58,585 bases of DNA from CAYUJH01 sp964394585 (GCA_964394585.1 CAYMYI010000009.1:1-58585), one strand, 5' to 3'. Positions 28,601 through 36,358 are shown, counted from the first letter of the stretch. Notes: generated by a model from the letters alone, not told the origin. A program made the numbers and translations.

Positions 28601-28683
28601 CCAAATTGAAAAACGAACGAGGATGGCATGCAAAAAAGTTGGCAAATAAGCTAAAGGTGAAACATTTGAATAAATACATGTAA
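25606..28683 (+). CDS. Exported TPR and ankyrin-repeat protein
   Basis: A 1025-residue protein; the ATG at 25606 is chosen because it opens a clean signal peptide (cleaved near residue 19, AIAQ). Residues about 20-190 form a beta-rich domain I do not recognise. About 190-430 are TPRs (GDNRQAIRWFSQAIELNPSE, EGKFLAALSYYQQAEQLIPG). About 430-590 hold a Cys-containing helical linker (NCYLSQAEYHACM). About 590-1020 are ten or so ankyrin repeats (GWNPLHLAARYRMYEALQTL, ETPLHHAVRANDAEAVRTLM). It is probably a periplasmic or surface protein-binding scaffold. The ligand is unknown. The gene stands alone. Confidence 0.88.
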   Translation: MKKLYTFFVWLWAASAIAQTPVVTSGTVTLTDWHPQFAAVSESPMPFLNSLTLRYTFEPKEEVCRVTTSIQWYVGNQVRFNGSAFATPDIRQTDIALFSLIDLKLRARARSDNEKLGYFVFEVNDLPPSGGTWSKAHSREIPWAKLFEGADALEARRIIEDEVNLQAVFIQSVTFGGGTSFQQQAYNHFMAKAQQAQEEGDNRQAIRWFSQAIELNPSEPAPRRQREALQRELGAFTNLESQANQLYREGKFLAALSYYQQAEQLIPGKIQHPERIEEITRRLARFKQLDLQARQLLQMGTQINDFLAAREKFAAAEEFLPERSAYIAEQIGDINRFLTEVYTESLQAGERFRQEGNYIAAAQQFYEASRIFPDRKEPRNLTRALERDVQQSIEESYNQEIQNAEEGQKIALDNAAKVVYQSSENCYLSQAEYHACMATYYQQQQQKAEREMRAMLYGERYQTDLMPCRSVTCPLETDANPDPTTLLAAAKRKHQLFREYGTQAFATFRNRFLDEALQKQDCYAEALYFKSQLANSPLEEITLLDETLACDPNHPEAKRQRANIHSDFAQEFYQKVAQGDITYLEKAHAQNVLAQVGNYQGFSPLEYAVKENQLLAVDFFFEHLAALPARAEKDPSRLAYLATEHNAEDVLRFLIHQKKADVNNTPAGKNPMPFVALTQQNISILQLLLESKASALQSNIQGRTLLEEAMLQNNENAFRLLLGYVAPENLSPQLLQTAISADKGNFGRMLIERGINFRDPLPNGLLPITFALRQGAENMVRLLIDKGIALNTTDAQGNTLLMQALQQQQEAIALYLIRKGSSLSATNTLGESALQLALAYQQHEAAVLLLLQGAATEPIQAALPTSTEEFRKAALLALGDAGLRLNRIEWMQQALAIDAEAGYYQLPTEVTLLQTAAQNGNEAIFIALGKAAPNGVTPLKGWNPLHLAARYRMYEALQTLAKTVGVNKQDFALETPLHHAVRANDAEAVRTLMRLGANPKLKNERGWHAKKLANKLKVKHLNKYM

Positions 28684-28790
28684 TTCCGTTTGAAAAATCT
28701 TGCGAAACGTTGCTTGAAATACTCTAGTACGTTGTTATGAAAGAAAAAAAACGTATATTCATCTATCTTTTAATAAATTAAACTATTAGC

Positions 28791-29003
28791 ATGTTTTGGA
28801 ATTATGTTGCAGAAAACCCGATGTATATATCGGTTCTATTAGTCTGTGTAGCTTTTGTAATTGCCGCTTTTCGTTACATTATGTTGGAAAACACAGAAGA
28901 CAATGGTAACGATGGAGGTATTTCACAAGAAGCCCCTGATGTTGATTTACCACTTCCTCCGGGGGTGTCTGCACCAAAAAGCCCCCCAAAAGTTAATGTT
29001 TAA
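28791..29003 (+). CDS. 70-residue single-pass membrane protein, unknown
   Basis: MFWNYVAENPMYISVLLVCV opens a membrane segment (about residues 12-32), followed by an acidic Asn/Asp/Glu stretch and a Pro-rich tail (LPLPPGVSAPKSPPKVNV). The ATG is preceded by AT-rich DNA with a TATCTTTT near-match to the -7 box, and a hairpin terminator follows. No family recognised. The length, composition and flanking signals make it a likely real small gene. Confidence 0.55.
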   Translation: MFWNYVAENPMYISVLLVCVAFVIAAFRYIMLENTEDNGNDGGISQEAPDVDLPLPPGVSAPKSPPKVNV

Positions 29004-29029
29004 ATAGCGCATAGTTATGCTGTATTTTT

Positions 29030-29064
29030 AAAAGGTTTTGACTTTCGAAGAGTTGAAACCTTTT
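29030..29064 (+). terminator. Terminator after the 70-residue gene
   Basis: A 9-bp perfect stem (29030-29038 with 29056-29064) has a 17-nt loop that can pair weakly inside. A TATGTTTTT tail follows on the plus strand. Confidence 0.6.
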
Positions 29065-29169
29065 ATGTTTTTAAAGAAAGTGAAAAACTTCGTCATTAGA
29101 AGAAAGTTTTGCCAATTATAGAAATCAGATTAGCGCTAAAATGAATTTCCTTTATCAAACAACCTTGCC

Positions 29170-29766
29170 ATGTCGTTCTTCGAAAAAATCTTGAAACAAC
29201 TATTCCCAACACAAGAAACATCGAATACCCAAAAAGTTCCTTTTGTTACCGAGCCTATCAAACGAAGCCAGCGCTACGGGCAAAACTATTTTCGTTGGCT
29301 AAACGAAGGTGCATTTAAAGGTGTATTGCACATGATCGAACAAGCCTACGAAAAAAAACGCCGTAACCAACCCGATTTACTCAATGTTCACATTTTAGAA
29401 ACAGCTTATGCAAATGGGTTTGCCATTTCATACAACGCCAATTTGTTCTCCGAAGAAACCTTTTGTTTTTTGTTTGATTTAATGAAGGAACGCGTATTAC
29501 CAATGGGATATCGACTCAGCGTATCCGACCGCCGTATTTACGATCGAGCTACCTATGTAGAAACTATCGAAAAGTATTACCTAAAGCCACACATGCCCCA
29601 AGCGGAAGGAGGGTTGTTCAATCAGTTGTTTGGCAATGTATTGCTAGAGCTCGTATTGGTAAACAATAAACCCTCTTATATTAAAGTGTTGGTATCGCTA
29701 TATTCTGACCGGCTCTATACCGAAGCACTGCCTTTCCAAGAATTTAAGGCACAAGTGCTCGGATAG
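29170..29766 (+). CDS. Conserved-looking cytoplasmic protein of unknown function
   Basis: A 198-residue protein without signal or membrane segments. It starts MSFFEKILKQLFPTQ and has a helical middle (FRWLNEGAFKGVLHMIEQAY) and an alpha/beta second half with ERVLPMGYRLSVSDRRIYDR. I recognise no family. Coding character is good across its whole length. It is convergent with copA; no clear terminator lies in the 50 bp between them. Confidence 0.7.
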   Translation: MSFFEKILKQLFPTQETSNTQKVPFVTEPIKRSQRYGQNYFRWLNEGAFKGVLHMIEQAYEKKRRNQPDLLNVHILETAYANGFAISYNANLFSEETFCFLFDLMKERVLPMGYRLSVSDRRIYDRATYVETIEKYYLKPHMPQAEGGLFNQLFGNVLLELVLVNNKPSYIKVLVSLYSDRLYTEALPFQEFKAQVLG

Positions 29767-29816
29767 CCTAGCTACATGCGCCAAGAAAAGCTATCGTTTT
29801 TCCCCATAGAGACCCC

Positions 29817-32024
29817 TCAAAGCTTTTTGCCCCGTAAGCGCAAGCTATTCCCCAACACCGATACCGAACTCATTGCCATAGCGGCACCCGCCACCATGGG
29901 GTTCAACAAAAAGCCAAATGTTGGGTACAACGCCCCTGCTGCTACCGGGATAGCAACAACATTGTACACAAATGCCCAAAATAAATTTTGCCGAATGGTT
30001 TGCAGGGTCGCACTCGAAAGGTGCAATGCTTTTGCGATTTGTTGTAAATCGGAGTGCATCAGGGTAATTCCAGCACTTTCCATGGCAATATCAGTACCAC
30101 TGCCCATGGCAATGCCAACATCGGCAGTAGCTAAGGCTTCAGCATCGTTAATGCCATCGCCTGCCATGGCTACGCGGTATCCTTGTGCTTGCAATTCACG
30201 GATATACGCTCCTTTTTGTTCGGGCAGAACCTCCGCCTTCACATGTTGGATACCCACCTGAGCGGCTATTGCATTTGCGGTTTCTACATTATCGCCGGTA
30301 AGCATATGGATGGCAATGCCCCGCTGTTGCAAGGCGTTTACCGCTTCTACCGACGAAGGCTTCACTCGATCGGCAATGGCTAACAAAGCAACGCCTTGCT
30401 TTCCTTGGGCAACATACACAACAGTTTGCGCCTCTGTTCGCAGCTCGTGTGCTTTTTGTTGCATCTCTTCTGAAAACTGTACTCCTTCTGCTTGCATCAG
30501 AGCTTCGTTCCCTGCACAATACATCGTTCCTTCTACAAAGGCTTTGATGCCTTTGCCGGTTAAACTCTCGAATTTCTCAAGGTCAAAATCTGCTTTAGCT
30601 TCCGCAAAATGGTTTACAATCGCCTCGGCAATAGGATGTTCAGAGACATTTTCTAAGCTGTAGATTACGCCGGAAAGAAAGCGAGGATCTGCCTGCTTTG
30701 CCCACACAACTTCGTTCACGGTTGGTTTTCCCTGGGTGATTGTCCCGGTTTTATCAAGCACTAACACTTCGGTTTTGTAGGCAGTTTCTAACGTAGGCGC
30801 ATCTTTTACAAGAATCCCTTGCTGTGCTCCTTTCCCAATGCCTACCATCAATGCGGTAGGGGTCGCCAGACCAAGGGCACACGGGCAAGCGATGATAAGC
30901 ACGGTAACCAGTGTTAGCAGTGCAAAAGTAGGTTCATCCGGTTTGGCAATATACCACACTATCGCCGAGGCTATAGCGAGCGCAATCACGGTGGGCACAA
31001 AAATACTTGAGATACGATCGGCAAGTTTCTGAATCGGTGGTTTGCTAGCTTGTGCCTGCTCTACTTGCCGTATAATCTGTGCCAAGAGGGTTTGGTTTCC
31101 AATCTGCTGTGCAATAATGCGTAGCGTTCCCTTTTGATTGATTGTTCCTGCATACACTGTATCTTTTTTGGTTTTGGGGACGGGGACGGGTTCGCCGGTA
31201 ATCATGCTTTCATCTACAAACGATTCCCCCCTTTTTACCTTGCCATCAACTGGCACTTTGCTCCCGGGTTTCAGTATAATCAGTTCTCCTTTGATTACTT
31301 CTTCTAAGGAGATGACCTGTTCTTCGCCATTTCGAATTACCGTAACTTGCTTTGGCGTAAGCCCCATCAGTTTTTCAATAGCCGAAGCGGTTTTCTTTTT
31401 AGCACGTTCCTCTAAAAACCTGCCTAATAAAATGAAAGTAATAATGATTACGGCAGACTCGTAGTACACATCGGGCTGTAGCCCTCGTGATAGAAAAAAA
31501 TCCGGATACACTGTGTTGAATACACTAAATAAAAAAGCTACTCCAGTACTCAAGGCAACGAGTGTATCCATATTGGTAGTCCCATGGCGCAGTTTCTTGG
31601 CGGCGATGGTAAAAAACTCAGCGCCGCTCCAACCTAATACAGGCAGTGTAAGCAGCAGCATGACCCATTTTTCGTAAGGGACTACGCCTTGTAAAAACAT
31701 GGACATCATAAAAACTGGTAAAGAAAACACCGATGCTGCCATTAACTTCCACTGCAGCGTTTTTAAGCGTTTTTCTTCTAGCTTATCATGCGATTTTGCC
31801 TCATCGTTCGAGAGGATTGTATACCCTATTTCCTTGGCTTTTTGTTGGAGCTGGCTTAAGGGAACTTGATCGGTATCGTAACAGATGGTAACCGATTGAT
31901 TGGGGTAGTTCACACTAACATCTTCAACACCTTTTACAGGATTGAGGTATGATTCTAGACTCACTGCACAGGCTGCGCAGGTCATCCCCATTACTTTGTA
32001 GTGTTCTTTGGTGAGCGTTTCCAT
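29817..32024 (-). CDS. copA: Copper-translocating P1B-type ATPase
   Basis: A 735-residue inner-membrane pump that exports Cu(I). One heavy-metal-associated domain at the N-terminus carries the MTCAAC metal site (Cys16, Cys19). Eight membrane segments include the CPC transport site (CPCALGLATP, about residue 378). Cytoplasmic motifs are complete: DKTGTITQG with the phosphorylated Asp (about 423), SEHPIAEA, TGDN and GDGINDAEAL. Length is normal for the family. It is last of the merC-yidD-copA series, 41 bp after yidD. CPC with a single MTCAAC domain favours Cu(I)/Ag(I). No CueR/CsoR-type regulator is nearby. Confidence 0.95.
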   Translation of the reverse strand: METLTKEHYKVMGMTCAACAVSLESYLNPVKGVEDVSVNYPNQSVTICYDTDQVPLSQLQQKAKEIGYTILSNDEAKSHDKLEEKRLKTLQWKLMAASVFSLPVFMMSMFLQGVVPYEKWVMLLLTLPVLGWSGAEFFTIAAKKLRHGTTNMDTLVALSTGVAFLFSVFNTVYPDFFLSRGLQPDVYYESAVIIITFILLGRFLEERAKKKTASAIEKLMGLTPKQVTVIRNGEEQVISLEEVIKGELIILKPGSKVPVDGKVKRGESFVDESMITGEPVPVPKTKKDTVYAGTINQKGTLRIIAQQIGNQTLLAQIIRQVEQAQASKPPIQKLADRISSIFVPTVIALAIASAIVWYIAKPDEPTFALLTLVTVLIIACPCALGLATPTALMVGIGKGAQQGILVKDAPTLETAYKTEVLVLDKTGTITQGKPTVNEVVWAKQADPRFLSGVIYSLENVSEHPIAEAIVNHFAEAKADFDLEKFESLTGKGIKAFVEGTMYCAGNEALMQAEGVQFSEEMQQKAHELRTEAQTVVYVAQGKQGVALLAIADRVKPSSVEAVNALQQRGIAIHMLTGDNVETANAIAAQVGIQHVKAEVLPEQKGAYIRELQAQGYRVAMAGDGINDAEALATADVGIAMGSGTDIAMESAGITLMHSDLQQIAKALHLSSATLQTIRQNLFWAFVYNVVAIPVAAGALYPTFGFLLNPMVAGAAMAMSSVSVLGNSLRLRGKKL

Positions 32025-32065
32025 ACTGGCTCAACAGATATACCTTCTAATACGTTTGTAAAAAC

Positions 32066-32311
32066 TTACTTTTGGGCGTCATTCCGTTTAGGAACGGGGT
32101 CGTAGCCCGAAGTACCCCACGGATGGCAGCGCCCGATGCGTTTCAAGCCGAGCAGTAAACCTTGCCAAGGGCCCCATTCTTCCAAGGCTTCTACCATATA
32201 TTGCGAGCAGGTGGGTGTATGTCTACACGCCGCTGGCAACAGAGGAGAGATCATCCACTGATACACACGAACCGGAATTAAAATGAGCAGCTTAAAAAAT
32301 TGGGATATCAT
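32066..32311 (-). CDS. yidD: Membrane protein insertion efficiency factor YidD
   Basis: An 81-residue protein, the family's normal length. It contains IPVRVYQWMISPLLPAACRH and PTCSQYMVEALEEWGPWQGL, then GRCHPWGTSGYDPVP, with the three conserved cysteines. YidD assists insertion of membrane proteins with YidC. In most bacteria it lies between rnpA and yidC; here it is 13 bp after merC and 41 bp before copA, presumably co-transcribed with both. Confidence 0.95.
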   Translation of the reverse strand: MISQFFKLLILIPVRVYQWMISPLLPAACRHTPTCSQYMVEALEEWGPWQGLLLGLKRIGRCHPWGTSGYDPVPKRNDAQK

Positions 32312-32324
32312 ACCAAAAAAAACA

Positions 32325-32717
32325 TTATGCCGGGCATATTGTACAGTGTGCCTTTAGAAGTTTCCAATTTACAATGTGGGCAGTAGCCAATAAAACACTG
32401 CCGGTAGAGTGAAACAGGGTTGCCCAAAGTAAATCGTGCTCTACAAAACCTGCGCAAAAAAATAGCAGGGCAAATCCTAAAAAGTAATACGCTTTTTTCT
32501 TATGATGCTTTTGGTAACCCGACTTTAACGAGGTTACTCCCACTACTGCGCTGAATGCCACAAAAGCCCCTTCGTACAAAAGGTTATCGAGTAGTGTAGC
32601 CCCTAAAAATGGGAAAAGTGCTACTATCACGGGGGTGAGCAAACAATGTAAGAGGCAAAGCCCAGAGGCTGAAACGCCTAAGACATCTAAGTTAAATTTA
32701 TCGAAAAGTGAACGCAT
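32325..32717 (-). CDS. merC: MerC-domain membrane protein
   Basis: A 130-residue protein with four predicted membrane segments. The first contains a Cys pair (SGLCLLHCLLTP), the MerC mercury/metal-binding feature, and a second Cys pair is at the C-terminus (HCTICPA). Four segments and both cysteine sites match the MerC family, which includes mercury transporters. No merA or merR is nearby, so the metal is not known; copA downstream hints at copper or a general soft-metal role. It is first in the operon, with a well-formed promoter. Confidence 0.8.
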   Translation of the reverse strand: MRSLFDKFNLDVLGVSASGLCLLHCLLTPVIVALFPFLGATLLDNLLYEGAFVAFSAVVGVTSLKSGYQKHHKKKAYYFLGFALLFFCAGFVEHDLLWATLFHSTGSVLLATAHIVNWKLLKAHCTICPA

Positions 32718-32754
32718 GGGTAAATTTCCGTCAGGTTTAGCGAACTTAAGATTA

Positions 32755-32785
32755 CAAAGCTAGAAGGTTATTTTGCTTTATGCAA
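32755..32785 (-). promoter_or_regulatory. Promoter of the merC-yidD-copA operon
   Basis: On the minus strand, TTG (plus 32783-32785) is followed by 20 bp and TAGCTTTG (plus 32755-32762), a match to TTTG-N19-21-TAnnTTTG. The ATG of merC is about 38 bp downstream. Confidence 0.7.
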
Positions 32786-32886
32786 CACTGTCGCAAGTAT
32801 AACAGCAAGAAGCATCCTGCTGTTCGCCTAGAGTTCCTTTTTTTTGTATCTTCTATTCGCTTTTTTTTCTAAAAAATACTGAGCTA

Positions 32887-33519
32887 ATGTTTTCATTTTT
32901 AAAAAAGAAGGAAGCTCGCCCTACCTTACTGGCAGATCGAATTTGGGCAGAGAAGTCTACACGTTACCAAGGCATCTTCCTAACGGCGCAAGAGCTCATG
33001 CAGCGCAAGCAAATAGTAGTGCTTATTTCGTTCTTTCCCGAAACGCAGCGCGAACTTGAATTTGTACTACAGAATGCGGAGCTGCCGTTACACACTGCTA
33101 CGGCGCTATCGAAGGCAAGCCTGAATCCCTCTCAAGTGGTTTCGATTGCAGCCTCAGAAATAGTACAAGACCCGCAATTGGAAAAATTACCCAATGCCTC
33201 TTATCATTTTATGGTTGCTGAGCACTACCCTACTCCTACTCCAGAGCAACATTTGCTTGAAGCTCTACGACGCATTCCTGCTGCTTCTATGTGGCTTACT
33301 TATTTTGAATCGTTGGATAGCCTGCTATTCCAACGGTTTACCAGCGAGCGTTTCCATACTTTGCTCAAAACTATGGGATTTAAAGAAGAGGAGGAACTCA
33401 GCCACAAATTCATCACACAGGCAATTCGCAACGCCCAGAAAAAAGTGAAGAGCGAAACCCCCTTTGAAAAACAGACTGATTCGGCAGAAGATTGGTTTCG
33501 CGAAAATCTCCCTAGATAA
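32887..33519 (+). CDS. SecA-derived mini-protein (C-terminal motor/scaffold part only)
   Basis: A 210-residue cytoplasmic protein starting MFSFLKKKEARPTLLADRIW. Residues about 15-70 resemble the start of the SecA second motor domain (KSTRYQGI, then QIVVLISFFPETQRELEFVL in place of GQPVLVGTVSIEKSE). Residues about 135-190 resemble the SecA segment around the scaffold helix: FESLDSLLFQRFTSERF and SHKFITQAIRNAQKKVK, close to HKMVTRAIENAQRKVE of SecA. It has no Walker A, no DEAD box and no NMAGRGTDI, so it cannot be a translocase motor alone. It might bind SecA, SecY or substrates. It is first of a series of same-strand genes. Confidence 0.65.
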   Translation: MFSFLKKKEARPTLLADRIWAEKSTRYQGIFLTAQELMQRKQIVVLISFFPETQRELEFVLQNAELPLHTATALSKASLNPSQVVSIAASEIVQDPQLEKLPNASYHFMVAEHYPTPTPEQHLLEALRRIPAASMWLTYFESLDSLLFQRFTSERFHTLLKTMGFKEEEELSHKFITQAIRNAQKKVKSETPFEKQTDSAEDWFRENLPR

Positions 33520-33579
33520 AACCGTTTGGTTTCCTGCTTTCCCTTTTCTAATTTCCCTTTATATTAAACTTGTGCTATT

Positions 33580-34140
33580 ATGGATAATTGGATGGACATA
33601 CTCGTCCCACTGTTAGGACTTTTATTTTATTGGCTTTCTACCTCAAACAAAAAAGCTAAAAAGCGTAAGGCTTCGCAACGCCCTACGGAAGTACAACCCC
33701 CTCCGCATCCCAATGTGCCTTACCGAAAAAAGAGTAAGCCAGAACCTAAACCGCTTTCGCCAACCATGGACGAAAAGGATGACGACGACTCGCCCTCCTT
33801 ATTTGAAATACCCGAACGTGAAGAAGAACCTGAAGAAGAACAGCTTTCTTTCAAAGATTTGTTAGAACGGTTTAAAAATCCACGCGAATACGAAGAAGAA
33901 CTACGCAAAAGGAAAGGACCTGAAACCATTACCAAAAAAGCAGAACGGTTCTTAGACGATGAGTACAAACCCGACAAAAACTTTGGGAAACCTCTTAGCA
34001 AAAAGAAGCTAAAAAGCATTAAAATCCGTGAGCCCAAGCCCCGTAAAAAGAAAAAGTTTTCGATCAAGAAAATAGTATCCTCGCCCGATAACATCCGCGA
34101 TGCAATTATCATGAAAGAAATATTCGACCGAAAATTCTAA
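33580..34140 (+). CDS. Membrane-anchored highly charged protein, unknown
   Basis: A 186-residue protein. Residues 4-20 are a short membrane anchor (WMDILVPLLGLLFYW); the rest is almost entirely charged, with Lys-rich and Glu-rich blocks (SKKKLKSIKIREPKPRKKKK) and probably disordered. It ends with PDNIRDAIIMKEIFDRKF, which looks like a short folded motif. Similar short anchored proteins are common in Bacteroidota, with no known role. Its stop is 5 bp before the RidA gene, so the two are co-transcribed. Confidence 0.7.
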   Translation: MDNWMDILVPLLGLLFYWLSTSNKKAKKRKASQRPTEVQPPPHPNVPYRKKSKPEPKPLSPTMDEKDDDDSPSLFEIPEREEEPEEEQLSFKDLLERFKNPREYEEELRKRKGPETITKKAERFLDDEYKPDKNFGKPLSKKKLKSIKIREPKPRKKKKFSIKKIVSSPDNIRDAIIMKEIFDRKF

Positions 34141-34145
34141 ACCGT

Positions 34146-34649
34146 ATGAAACGCATATTACCCATTCTTATGGTAGGTACATTAGGGTATATAACCGCTT
34201 GCCAGCCCCCCCAAACGCAGCAAAAAGAGGTGGTGAAAGAAATCACCGTAATGCCCGACCTCACTCCGCAGGAAATCCGTACCGATAAAGCCCCACTGCC
34301 TGTAGGTCCTTACAGCCAAGCCATTAAAGTGGGGAACACCCTTTACCTAGCCGGGCAGATTGGACGAGACCCTGTTTCCGGCGAAATGCAAAGCGAAAGC
34401 CTAGCTACCGAAGTACGCCAAGTGATGGCAAATTTACAAGCTGTGTTAAAAGCCGCCGGTTCCGACTTCGATCATGTGGTGCAAACGACCGTTTACTTAA
34501 ACGATTTGAACGATTTCACCGAAATGAACCAAATTTACGCTACCTACTTCAAACAGGCCCCGCCTGCTCGGGCAACGGTAGAGGTCTCGAACTTGGCACG
34601 CAACGCCCGCCTCGAAATCGCGATGATTGCCGTAATCCCCTCCAAGTAA
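34146..34649 (+). CDS. RidA-family protein exported as a lipoprotein
   Basis: A 167-residue protein with a lipoprotein signal (GYITAC, lipidated Cys19), then a spacer and a complete RidA domain (about 50-167). Family residues are visible: APLPVGPYSQAIKVGNTLYL, AGQIGRDP, VYLNDLNDFTEMNQIYATYF and PPARATVEVSNLARNARLEI, with the arginine equivalent to the catalytic Arg of RidA. RidA normally hydrolyses reactive enamine/imine intermediates in the cytoplasm; here it would act in the periplasm or at the outer membrane. It is 5 bp from the upstream gene. Confidence 0.88.
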   Translation: MKRILPILMVGTLGYITACQPPQTQQKEVVKEITVMPDLTPQEIRTDKAPLPVGPYSQAIKVGNTLYLAGQIGRDPVSGEMQSESLATEVRQVMANLQAVLKAAGSDFDHVVQTTVYLNDLNDFTEMNQIYATYFKQAPPARATVEVSNLARNARLEIAMIAVIPSK

Positions 34650-34715
34650 ATTGGCATAACTTTATCATTACCTTGTTTTAAAACTTTTTCCTTTCAACCC
34701 TCAATATATTTTACC

Positions 34716-35459
34716 ATGAAAACCCACCAAAAACTTTGGGCAGCCCTTGGAGTAGCGCTGTTTTTTTGGAACTGTTCGGATGAAGCCACCGACACCCTTG
34801 CGCCTACCGTTGAGTTAGGAGCTTTCACGCAAATCACCGATTTGAATGGCAACCAATACGAAGTAGGCTACGACCAGGTTTCCTCCAATAACCAAGACTC
34901 GTACGTGCTAAAAAAAGATGTGGCAGGCAACGAACTGTGGCGTTTAGTACACGGCTCTAGCCCTGTAGACGAACGAGCATACCTCGTCAATATCGACCCT
35001 AGTGGCAACCCTTGGGTAGTATTTTCGGTAGATGGGGGCAGTAATAGCAGCCAATACATTTCTAATAAACTCATAGAAAACGGTGCCTTTAGCAATGTGT
35101 TTCTGAGTGGATATGGCAGGGCTTCAGGCGCTGCAAAAGTTTCAATTTTGGCACAGCTCAACCCCGAAACCGGCAATATTGTAAAAGGAACATTCTTAAT
35201 GGCACGTACCGAAGAAGGCAACATCAACGCTAACCCCAAAACGAACACATTTGTGGTAAACAAAATAGGGTTTTCAGAAGAAGGTGTAATTGTAGAGTGC
35301 GACTCATATTTTAAACCCCCTGCAGTAGATGCCACCGAATCGAATTTCTTACACCATCCCGATGCTACCGAAGAAAACAAACAAGGCGATAAATGGGTCG
35401 TTCGGTTGCAGTTGCCCTATAGCCTCAGCCGATTAATCAGCAGCGAAATCATCCCTTAA
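34716..35459 (+). CDS. Lipoprotein of unknown function
   Basis: A 247-residue protein starting with a lipoprotein-like signal (FFWNC, Cys20; the lipobox is weak). The mature part is beta-rich and contains VLKKDVAGNELWRLVHGSSP and NIDPSGNPWVVFSVDGGSNS, reminiscent of blades in beta-propeller/SBBP-type repeats, though only one or two are visible. No family assigned. It follows the RidA gene by 66 bp and ends at a strong terminator. Confidence 0.7.
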   Translation: MKTHQKLWAALGVALFFWNCSDEATDTLAPTVELGAFTQITDLNGNQYEVGYDQVSSNNQDSYVLKKDVAGNELWRLVHGSSPVDERAYLVNIDPSGNPWVVFSVDGGSNSSQYISNKLIENGAFSNVFLSGYGRASGAAKVSILAQLNPETGNIVKGTFLMARTEEGNINANPKTNTFVVNKIGFSEEGVIVECDSYFKPPAVDATESNFLHHPDATEENKQGDKWVVRLQLPYSLSRLISSEIIP

Positions 35460-35487
35460 GTAAAAATCTTTAAGCGTTTGCAACGTC

Positions 35488-35515
35488 AATAGCCGATTCT
35501 GCCGAGTCGGTTATT
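35488..35515 (+). terminator. Terminator of the 32.9-35.5 kb gene series
   Basis: A 12-bp stem with two G-T pairs (35488-35499 with 35504-35515), a 4-nt loop and a following T-run. Confidence 0.85.
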
Positions 35516-35711
35516 TTTTTATGGAAACTGTACGATGTCTTGACAACTAGTGTACATAATCGTTCATTTTTTTTGAAACACTATCTTTAATCCAATACAC
35601 AAGAAACTGATAATCAAAATTTTAAATCATTGGCATAGGGATTGAAAAAGGAGTAATTGTATTTAATCTAAACCCTTATCATTTTTCTTCATCATCAGAC
35701 CTAATAAAATC

Positions 35712-36332
35712 ATGAAAACTCTTAGCAAAATTTTCGTTACCCTATTTATCGGATTACTTTCCCTGAACGCTTTCGCCGAAGATGGCAACGCTGCTTACTT
35801 CAAAGTAGCTACTGTAGAAACTGACAACGTTGCGTACAGCATCTACGCTGTAAAAAATGCGGAACAAATCAAATTCTCTTTTGAGCGCCTAGGCGATGCC
35901 AACGTAGTAGTAAAAATTTACAATGCAGAGTATAACTTAGTGTATACAGATGTTGTGAAAAACCGTGAGGAAGGCCGCATTAGCTATAACCTTTCAGAAC
36001 TTGGCGAAGGCACTTACCACGTAAAAGTGGCAACGAAAGGCTTCACTAAAACACACACATTTAAAGTAGGTGCAGAAAATTTCAACGCAAATTTTGCAGC
36101 GTATGTATCGCCAAAGCACGAAGGCAATAAAGTGCAGGTAGCATTCCAAAATGCATTTGCTCCTGTTGCGGTGAAAGTATACGACGCAGAAGGTGTAGTG
36201 TACCACGACGAGTTAATCTCTAAAGAAGCTGACAGCAAAATGTTGAATTTAGCCCAACTTACCGCAGGCGAGTACATTGTTGAGGTAAGCAGCGAAGGAA
36301 AATCGGCTACTAAATCAATCACCATCGAATAA
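35712..36332 (+). CDS. Secreted protein made of two T9SS-sorting-domain-like repeats
   Basis: A 206-residue protein with a signal peptide cleaved near residue 22 (NAFA/E). The mature part is two similar beta-sandwich units: about 48-118 (VVVKIYNAEYNLVYTDVV, then LGEGTYHVKVATKGFTKTHT) and about 135-206 (VAVKVYDAEGVVYHDELI, then LTAGEYIVEVSSEGKSATKS). Each resembles the type A C-terminal sorting domain of the type IX secretion system, especially the G-x-Y-x-V-x-V segment. A sorting domain normally sits once at the end of a large cargo; here nothing else is present. A DUF3244-like small secreted family is the alternative. A terminator follows. Confidence 0.7.
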   Translation: MKTLSKIFVTLFIGLLSLNAFAEDGNAAYFKVATVETDNVAYSIYAVKNAEQIKFSFERLGDANVVVKIYNAEYNLVYTDVVKNREEGRISYNLSELGEGTYHVKVATKGFTKTHTFKVGAENFNANFAAYVSPKHEGNKVQVAFQNAFAPVAVKVYDAEGVVYHDELISKEADSKMLNLAQLTAGEYIVEVSSEGKSATKSITIE

Positions 36333-36358
36333 ACGAAAGAACTCTTATAGCAACTTGA

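Noticed and set aside
29776..30261. Plus-strand frame of 161 codons
   Set aside because: It lies almost wholly inside copA on the opposite strand, has no domain, and its composition is explained by copA codons.
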